This document shows, one piece after another, positions 56,861 to 64,000 of a stretch of 64,000 nucleotides of DNA. Both the position numbers and the translations under genes were made by a program. The stretch is from positions 9,840,030 to 9,904,029 of the forward strand of contig NW_004454178.1 of assembly GCF_000283155.1 (NCBI RefSeq), read 5' to 3'. Every line of letters starts with the position of its first letter. Positions within the stretch are counted from its first letter, which is position 1. This DNA is from Ceratotherium simum simum (taxonomy: Eukaryota; Chordata; Mammalia; Perissodactyla; Rhinocerotidae). The notes under the pieces are model-generated. The model saw only the letters and a list, made by a program, of their open reading frames with translations. It did not search any database and was not told the DNA's origin.

Positions 56861-58094
56861 TCGTTCCATTCCACAGTGCTCAGTGTGGACTGTTGCATAA
56901 AGTGTGTGCACAGGAATGTAATTTTCCAATGAGGGACCCAGGCCGAGAGTGGTTGTGTCTTCCCTAAGGAGTGAACTGACTGGGGGACAAGAAATGTGTT
57001 ATAGCCATCACAGGGAGAAACTCATCTCTAACCAAAATCTAGCTTGCAGGTGTGTGTGGGGGGATTTGGTTATTTTCTCTCGACCCCCTTCCTCTGCCCC
57101 ATGCACTCTTTTGGGGTTTCATCATTAGCCTCATCTCTCTCGGGGCTCCTGGCCCCACCGAGGCCCTGATTGGCATGGCAGTGAAATTTCCCTCTGCTTG
57201 GTCTTGCCTGGAGTTTTCTTTGTTATTCAGGCTTCTTTTATTTTGATTCCAGGAGCATCTGCTCACAGGATTTCCAACACTCCTGGGCTCTCAGAGCTAC
57301 GGGGTCTCACTAACGTACGGTCCCTCCGTTACTACATCGAAAGACGATTTACCTAACAGATGGGATCTTTTGAATATTTATGTCTGGACACATCTGTTCT
57401 AGACTTGAAAGTTTAATAAAGCTTTTCATTTTCTGAAGCGCTGGTGAAGCCTGGCTGTGGCGAGCTGACAGCTCCGTGGGGTCAGCTCCTCAGTGGTGAC
57501 TCTGGGGCAGGGGGCTGTGGCTGGGGAGACCCCACTTGGCAGGCAGCCATGCTCTCCAAACCCCTCTTCCTCCTTCCTGTGGCACAGGAGGAAATGGCCC
57601 ATGGGCCAGGTGCAGGCCGTGCGCTGCTAACTCAGTGGACCACTTGAATGTATTTACAGAGAAGCAAGCAGCAACAATTATTTGCAAAGGGGGAAATGTT
57701 TTCTTGTTCTTCCCTGGAGAAGATAGGTACCCTCGTTGGATGAAGGATGGAGCAGTCTGGCCTTGTCTGGCTGGGTCTTTGCCCCCACAGCACACATGGA
57801 CTTTTGGGGGAGTCTAGATGGGTGTGTAGGAGGCGGCTTTAACAGCAATACTCTCAAAGTTGGGGTGCGGGGGGGGGGAGTTTGTCTTGAGTACCTTCGG
57901 CTTCTTAGTTCTTGCTGCCCATTCCCTCCTCTCTTGATCTTGGTGGCCTTCTGTAGTGTCCCCACCCCTTTAGGCTCTGTTCCAGTCCAAACAGCCTCCA
58001 AAGAAAGAATAAAAATAGCAGGAATAAGAACAACATGCAGTGCAAACATTCGCCAAGAACTGTGCAACAATTTTGATCTCTATTGTTGTGTCTA
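56861..58094. other. Unassigned sequence, candidate conserved block at 57290-57425
   Basis: No gene supported; the 130-codon minus frame at 57678-58070 has no domain features. 57290-57425 is repeat-free, keeps several CpGs and ends at 'tttaataaagctt'. Confidence 0.35.
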
Positions 58095-58268
58095 ATTATC
58101 CCCATGACACCAAGGTAAGAACTCTTGTTACTGCCATTTTATAGATGAGGAAACCGAGGCACAGCGAGTTTAATTGACTTGCTCAAGGCCATCCAGTTAC
58201 TAAGTGGGGCAGCCAGGATTTGAACCCAGGGCATCTTACACCAGAGCCCAAACTCTCAATGCTTTATT
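58095..58268 (-). mobile_element. MIR SINE
   Basis: Clear minus-strand copy: 'ctgccattttatagatgagg', 'aaaccgaggcacagcgagtt' and 'gccaggatttgaacccaggg'. Confidence 0.9.
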
Positions 58269-58563
58269 GCCTGCTGATTGGAATCTGTCAGCCTGCATTT
58301 TCCGAGATATGTTTTTTGGAACCTATGGTGCACTGATCAAATAATTCTAAATGCAATTTCCCCTCAGGCCAGTTTAAATACACATCAACTTCTTAAAGGC
58401 TCTGAGGGGTCCTGCAGTAAAGAAACTTCGCGTAACTCAGTGTTTTCCAAATTTCTTTAACAACAACAACAAAAATCTCCTTTTCCTTAATACCAATTAA
58501 CAAAAGTCTCGTAGATCTAATATATCGCAAGCTGCTTTGGGAAACACTATTGAAACGAGTGGT
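58269..58563. other. Unassigned sequence
   Basis: Short unassigned segment, ends in an AT-rich repeat. Confidence 0.3.
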
Positions 58564-58620
58564 AATATAAATATTAATAAATATATAATAAATTATTAAT
58601 AAATAATAATTAAAATATTA
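58564..58620. repeat. AT-rich low-complexity tract
   Basis: About 57 bases almost entirely A and T in AATA/TTAAT units. Confidence 0.85.
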
Positions 58621-58789
58621 CCTCTCCCGGGGATACTTGCATTTTAACAAAGTTCAAAGTTTTAAGTCTCCGTAAGAAGAGAGTGGGCGTGGGTAGAAAC
58701 TATATTGATGGAATTTTAGGTATCATTAGGTTGAAAGTGTTTTCTTAAGGGGGGAACTTCAAAAGGCACTGGAGTATATGAATTTTTTA

Positions 58790-60180
58790 AAAAATATTTA
58801 TTTTTAAACTGTTTCAAACTTACAGAAATTTGTAAAAATAGGACAAAGAACTCCTGTATATCTTCTACCCTGAGACCCCACTCAAGTTTTGCCAACGTCC
58901 CAGCGACGTCCCTTATGTACTAGATCCAGTCCAGGATTGCTAGTAGCTCTCGGTTGTCATGTCCCTCTCAGCTCTTTCAATCTGGAACAGTTCTTCCTTT
59001 TTCTTTGATTTTCATGACTTTGAAAACGTTGATCTGTACAGGCCAGTTATTTTGTAGAATGTCCCTCAATTTGTGTTTGTCCATTGTTCCTTCTCCATTA
59101 GACCCAGGTTATGTATTTTTAGCCAGAATATCATCAATGCTGTGTTCTATTGGGTGGTAGGTGCATGATGTCTATTCGTCCTGTTGTTGGTGGTGTTAAC
59201 TTGGATCACTTGGTTAAGATGGTGTCTGCAGGTTTCTCCACGGATCCTTTCTTCCTCTTTGTGTTTAGTAAATGTTTTGTGTGGAGGTACTTTGACACTG
59301 TGTAAAATCTCATTCCTCGCTCTACCTTCAGCCACTGGTTGTAGCATCTCTTGACATCTCTCGCCTGAATTAATTCTTACTGTGGTGGTTGCCAAATGGT
59401 GAATTTCTAATACCCTGACTCCTCCATTTAGTGGTTGCCCTTCTACCATGGGGCAAAGCTTTTCTTCTCCTTCCCTTCTCTTCTCTTATTTATTCATTTA
59501 AAATTTTATATTTCCATGTGGATTTATGGGTTCCTATTTTTTTGTTCAATGGCTATAATCTATTACTATCATAATTTATTTTGATGCTCTAATTTTTCCA
59601 GATTTGGCCAGTGGGAACCCATTCAAACTGGCTCCTACATGCTTTTGACATATTTCCAAAATGTGGATTTTGTGACTCTTTTGAGTACTTCCTTACTTTT
59701 TGGCAGCACAAGGTGTTCCAGGCATTTCTTCTACTTAACCCTGCCCTGGAATCAGCCATTTCTCCAAGAAGTTCTGGTTCCTTTCAGTCAATGGAGAATA
59801 GTGTTTCAAAATCAAGATTTGGGCCATAGATGTGCTCATTGCTAGTGAGATGTCACCGCTCTCAGGCTTTATCAATGGACGGAGCTACAAAATTACACAT
59901 CATATAATAGACACAAATTTATGTCTATATTTATTGAAAACCATGAGTTTGTATCAATGCTTCCAATTCCAATCCAACATCACAGATTCTGTTCTAGTTT
60001 TCTCCCTTTCCATATTTGCACTTCCTTTTTGATAGTGAGAAACCTAGCTCCCCTTATCTCTGTTCCCCTCTATGTAGTCAATCTCTGGACCCCCTCACTT
60101 CTGCCCCTTGTGTGTGGACCCTGACACCAGCCTGAGCCAGCCTCCCCCAGGCCTCCTATGTCATTTGGGCTGCCTAATGG
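58790..60180. mobile_element. Long L1M-type LINE fragment
   Basis: A long, old L1-derived stretch: 'ggccagttattttgtagaat', 'gtgttaacttggatcacttg', 'ggtggttgccaaatggtga', 'gatttggccagtgggaaccc', 'ctggaatcagccatttctcc' and 'ttccaattccaatccaacat' occur in the order expected for an L1M element. No open frame over 102 codons. Strand not determined. Confidence 0.7.
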
Positions 60181-60189
60181 CATTTTGAT

Positions 60190-60256
60190 GAAGGAGGGAA
60201 AAAAGGAAGGAGGAAGGAAGGGAGGGAGGGAGAGAGAGAGAAAAGAAGGAAGGAAG
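60190..60256. repeat. (GGAA)n purine tract
   Basis: GGAA and GGGA units turning into GAGAGA; source of the Ser/Leu-rich reverse frame. Confidence 0.9.
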
Positions 60257-60469
60257 CTAATAAATATTTTTTTAAAGCAGGGAGAGGAAGGGAAGGGGAC
60301 ACAGAGAGCCATATGGATTTTGCAACTTTTTTTTTATACTCAAAATGGAAAATATTTGGGTTTGTGGTAAACTCAGTATCATTTGATCCTCCGAGATATT
60401 AATTTATTTTATTCTTAGTATTCCAATGGGCAGAACTAAAACCACTAAGTAGGACTTATATGGTGGCAG
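60257..60469. other. Unassigned sequence
   Basis: Nothing recognised. Confidence 0.3.
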
Positions 60470-60650
60470 ATTTCAGCTCACTATAAAAATACTTCTCCAG
60501 TCAGAGCTGCTCAACATAGAACAGTCTTGGTTGCAAAGGAGTGACCTCCCTGTCAATAGAGGAGTTCATTGGGAGACTGTAGGACCACCAGTCAGAGTGA
60601 TGGTGGAAAGATTTCTTGCATTGGGAGAGAAGTTGGATTAAACGCCTGTA
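60470..60650 (+). mobile_element. Ancient CR1/L3- or MIR3-like repeat
   Basis: 'gtgacctccctgtcaataga', 'ggagttcattgggagactgt' and 'agagaagttggattaaacgc' correspond to the same tail as at 47320-47495. Confidence 0.55.
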
Positions 60651-61339
60651 GAGTTCAATGCTGGCTCAGTGATTGTGGCCTAGCTGGAGGCTAGGATTGG
60701 ATCATGCTTCCCAAGGAGCAGTGACCCCAGACTCCCCTCTTGGTGGCTGGGAGTCAGGTGGGGCTCCAGAAGGAGACTTTCCTCTCTTTCCTGCTACAGT
60801 CAGCAGCAAGAAGGGTCTCCCAGAGCCCTGTGAGAGTGTGGCATGAGAGCGGTGCGGTGCGGAGTTGCTCCAACCTGAGAGCTCTCTGTGTGTTTGCAGG
60901 GCAAATTTGCATCTCGAGATAAAACACAGCTCCAGATTGAGGAAGCCTTTAGTTCCAGTGCCAACAATCTAATGTTGGCTTCAAAGGAGAAACTAAAAAG
61001 ATTCTTCTTGGAGCCGGTTCTGGCCCTTGTAGTTCTTTTATTGTTCCCAAATGGACCACATACTGGGGAGCTTTTGTGATGGCCCTAACAACAGCAACCT
61101 GTCAAACACAACAAGCAAAATCTTAAAAGAGTTTCTTTTCAGGAGCAAATTCGAACATCAGATGTTTCTATTCTCTTGCCTCTTAGTTGTTACAGCCCCC
61201 CAGCCGCCACCCAACCAATCTACCTGCAACTCTATTGCAAAGAAGCTGGAGTTTTAATATCTTTTCAAATGTTGAAACAAACTTAAGACTTAAAATCCTA
61301 TAGGATACCAGGAAGGGTGACTTCAATTTCCTGGAAACA
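60651..61339. other. Unassigned unique sequence with a possible regulatory block at 60890-61080
   Basis: No gene confirmed. 60880-60900 ends 'tgtgtgtttgcag', which resembles a splice acceptor, and a 60-codon frame follows, but no donor or homologue is seen. 60901-60910 is the palindrome 'gcaaatttgc', an octamer-like site. Confidence 0.3.
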
Positions 61340-61490
61340 ACAACAGTTCAGTAAAGGTTAGTTGAATGCCTTCTTTGTGCTGGCAAGTGTACTAGCTCTG
61401 AACTATACAACAATAAAGCAAGGTATTCATGGTCCCATTTCACAGGTGAGAAAGCTGAGGCAGAGTAGGTCAAAAACCTTATCATGAGCA
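61340..61490 (-). mobile_element. MIR SINE
   Basis: Minus-strand copy: 'ttgtgctggcaagtgtacta' and 'cccatttcacaggtgagaaa'. Confidence 0.7.
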
Positions 61491-61904
61491 ATAACAACCT
61501 GCAGGGTCAAGCTACAGCTTCCCTGCCTGCTTCCCAGAGCAGAGTGGTTGCCTTGTTACTGGGGAGGGAGGAAGTGGCGCGTACCCATCTTTCCCTAAGT
61601 AAACGGCAACGTTCATGACTGTGTTTTGTTTTCCTGATGAAGGTGCTGTACATCAAAACCATTTGGGACCAGGAGTCAAATCCTGATGGGATTCTGCATC
61701 TGAACATTTTTTTAACATTTTCACAGAAACTCGATGCTTGCTGGCTGGTTTCGTTACGCGTAAATGTTTATGTAAGTATGTATTTTTCAGCTTGATGTAT
61801 TTGTGCTTTGGATATGTCTTTTGGAGGTGGGCATCCACCTTTAGTTGCTGTGAATCCTGAAGAACAAGCTGTTCCAGCAGAGAATAGTAATATAGTGATT
61901 CCTG
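61491..61904. other. Unassigned sequence
   Basis: No gene recognised. Confidence 0.3.
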
Positions 61905-62125
61905 AGTGAGCAGATTGCTGTGTGCCAGGCTTGTATGCACATTATCTCCTAAAACTTTTCCAACAGCAGAATGGAAAAGATTAATCTACAGGGGAGGAAA
62001 CCGAGGCTCAGAGAGGTTGTCACATATTCCATCCAAAGCCCCACAGCTTGAAAGTGGCAGAGGCAGGTGTAAACTCTGACTTGTCTGACTCCAAAGGGAG
62101 GATGTCCACTATGCTATGCTGCCCC
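61905..62125 (-). mobile_element. MIR SINE
   Basis: Minus-strand copy from 'ctgtgtgccaggcttgtatg' through 'ggggaggaaaccgaggctca' to 'cactatgctatgctgccc'. Confidence 0.88.
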
Positions 62126-62526
62126 TGAAGCCAGGTGGCAGTGGGTGGCACTCACTGGCACTCCGTGGCACCAGCACCATTGGTTGGCAGCTATGATGGG
62201 TGGCAACGGTCCACAGGGGGACATGAAGAAACAGGTTATGTAAGAGTTAAAAAAAAAAATTCTAGCAGGGAGGTTTTTCATGTGTCTTTTCCAAAGGCCA
62301 GAGTTCAGATTTACGATGTTGGAATATTCATGAGTTGCTGCAGTGTGCAGAACTAGGGAGAAAAGTTTCTTGTGACAGAAATTAACTTTAAGGCAAGGGC
62401 TCTTCTGAATTAAGGTTCGGATATGGCAGATGTGATCAAAGCAATCATACAATTACTCGGGAGGCTGTGGATTCACATCTTAAAATAGTATTTAATGATT
62501 TGTAACATGGTAGTATGTATTTTCGT
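62126..62526. other. Unassigned sequence
   Basis: No gene or repeat recognised. Confidence 0.3.
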
Positions 62527-62612
62527 CTATCCACCCACCCACCCGTCCATCCATCCAACCATCCATCCGTCCAACCATCCCACCATCCATCCATCCATCC
62601 ATCCATCTATCT
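62527..62612. repeat. (ATCC)n tandem repeat
   Basis: About 85 bases of CCAT/CCAC/CCGT tetranucleotide units, imperfect in the first part and perfect at the end. Confidence 0.92.
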
Positions 62613-64000
62613 GCTATTTGATTAACCCCCTATTGGAGTCTACGGAGGTATACCAAAACCAAACCAAACCCTCGTAAGTGGCTTTCAAGCAAGTTAGGGA
62701 GAGAGAGATGCATACGAGAATAGACAAACCATAAGGCAAGGAGGTATCTAATTAAATATCAATGTGGGTGGTCCAGACACTGGGTGTTTGCCAGGGACCT
62801 AGAAGAGGGAGGTCTTTGAGGATGTGGTGTGGCCCATCTGGCCATCTGGTCCCTGCCTTCAGGGACCATTGTGGCACCTGTAAGACTGCCAGGAATCCAG
62901 TTAGTTCCAGTCTTGTTACAGGCTGAGCTGAAAAATTGGATATATAGTCTACCCACTGCTGAGATACAGTTTGGGTCTCTGTTTGAAAATGAGATGCCAT
63001 CTCTAATCTTAAAGACCAAAGTGATTGTCCCACAGGAGTGAAAGAAGATGAAATAAGCAGGGATCCGTTTGCGGAAGGACTCTTCTTCCCCTTACCCCCT
63101 GGTTTGACCACTAAAATATAATGAGAGATTGTTTATACGTCCAAAGCTAGGAAAACCACCTACAAAACCAGCTCTGCAGCAGCAGACTTTCTCGCTTTTA
63201 TGGCCTCAAGGCTGCAAGGTTGACAGTAGGGGACCCAGACGCCGAGGGGGCCTTGAACGTGAGGTGCAGACATATACGACATAATTAGGCAGCCGTTATG
63301 GGGAAAGCAACGAGAAGTCATTAGGACTGCTGTCTAACAAAGGGACACTTCCTGCTCCTACCCCCCTGTTAAAGAGCGGCTTTTCAACTGTGTTGTACTT
63401 CTTTGATCCCCGAAGGCCCCTGATGTTTCGCTCACATCCTGTCATGAGATTTAATGATGCCTCATATGTGCGCCAGGAGCGCGCCTCAACTTAGCATCGT
63501 TTGGGGAAAGGCATTGTAACATGACAAGTTTTTGATGTGGTTCCTCACCTGGCAAGGTTAGTGAGCGAGGCACTATGCAGGCTGCCGTGAGAGGCCTGAT
63601 TCCACTCGGCAGTGGAAGCATTTGAAAGGAACAATCAAGAGACCAAAATATTGCCAAGTTCTTCGGCAGAAACTTTGTTATTATGGGGCTTGTAGTATCA
63701 GCTGGTGCAATGCGCAGGAGAGGGAAGAAAGAATTTAGTCTTGGACGGTCTTCTTTCAAAAGACTGGGGAATGTTTCGGAGGAATGGATCTTTTTCCAAC
63801 TGATGGTTCCCTGTGATCACACCCACGAACAGCTGCTAAAAGGAAGATTAATAGGCCCTTAGGGACCATCCAGCCCATACCAGATATATCAGTCCTTCTA
63901 CAAAATTCCTGGTAGGCAGTCTTCCCCTGTCTGCCTGAACACCTTTGGAGATGAAGAAATTCCCGCTGCCAGGCAGCCCAGCACACCGCGGCTGCTCTGA
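62613..64000. other. Unassigned unique sequence; candidate conserved element at 63450-63700
   Basis: No gene supported. 63360-63800 is repeat-free and keeps several CpGs ('gtgcgccaggagcgcgcctc', near 63468), unlike most of this window. A 102-codon minus frame (63451-63759) covers it but has no domain features. Confidence 0.35.

Noticed and set aside
61060..61110. 'ggccctaacaacagcaacct' as a third RTE/BovB tail
   Set aside because: Only about 20 bases match and the preceding sequence does not fit the element end, so chance is likely.
62527..62612. Regular repeats as a possible CRISPR array
   Set aside because: A tetranucleotide tandem repeat in eukaryotic DNA, without spacers.

Overview
This window reads as non-coding mammalian chromosomal DNA, either intergenic or deep intronic. 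I find no exon set, tRNA, rRNA, CpG island, CRISPR array or prokaryotic gene organisation. CpG looks sparse and open frames are short. The lineage is most likely Perissodactyla (horse, rhinoceros or tapir group). Four SINEs have the tRNA-like head and doubled 'TTAGCTCAGGGC' body of the ERE family, and several L1 tails look like the odd-toed ungulate type. I cannot tell the species. The sequence has an assembly gap of 415 Ns at 34522-34936.

Layout by region. At 0-10 kb there is a 5'-truncated L1 (2520-3735, 12-bp target duplication) with a stretch of ORF2 still open, an unexplained membrane-like 85-codon frame (3963-4220), an ERE SINE nested in an older DNA transposon (5150-5417), a mariner transposase remnant (6574-6765) and an LTR of MaLR type (7795-8185). 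At 10-20 kb there is a near-complete hAT-like element (10698-11013), an MLT1-type LTR that splits a MIR (12253-12790), a short young L1 tail (14094-14355), a second MLT1-type LTR and an ERE SINE with a perfect 14-bp duplication (19337-19639). At 20-34 kb there are old L1, MIR, L2 and hAT fragments, a solo LTR with TG/CA ends (25048-25512), and AT-rich unique blocks that may be conserved non-coding elements.

At 34-45 kb there are a (TG)17 microsatellite, the assembly gap sitting inside a SINE, a MER5A-like element, an MLT1-type LTR and an ERE SINE inserted in an old L1. At 45-64 kb there are fragments resembling RTE/BovB LINEs (49993-50055 and 52775-52974), two more L1 tails, a long L1M-type fragment (58790-60180), many MIRs, simple repeats, and a unique 3' end that may hold regulatory sequence.

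The elements do not form a functional pathway. What can be read is a history of nested insertions: MIR and L2 first, then MLT1-type and hAT elements, then ERE SINEs and perissodactyl L1. I did not find a novel biological system. The leads most worth checking are the CpG-retaining 3963-4220 frame, the RTE-like fragments, the gap-length discrepancy and the candidate conserved blocks. Family names come from recognising consensus features by eye, and boundaries without target duplications are approximate.
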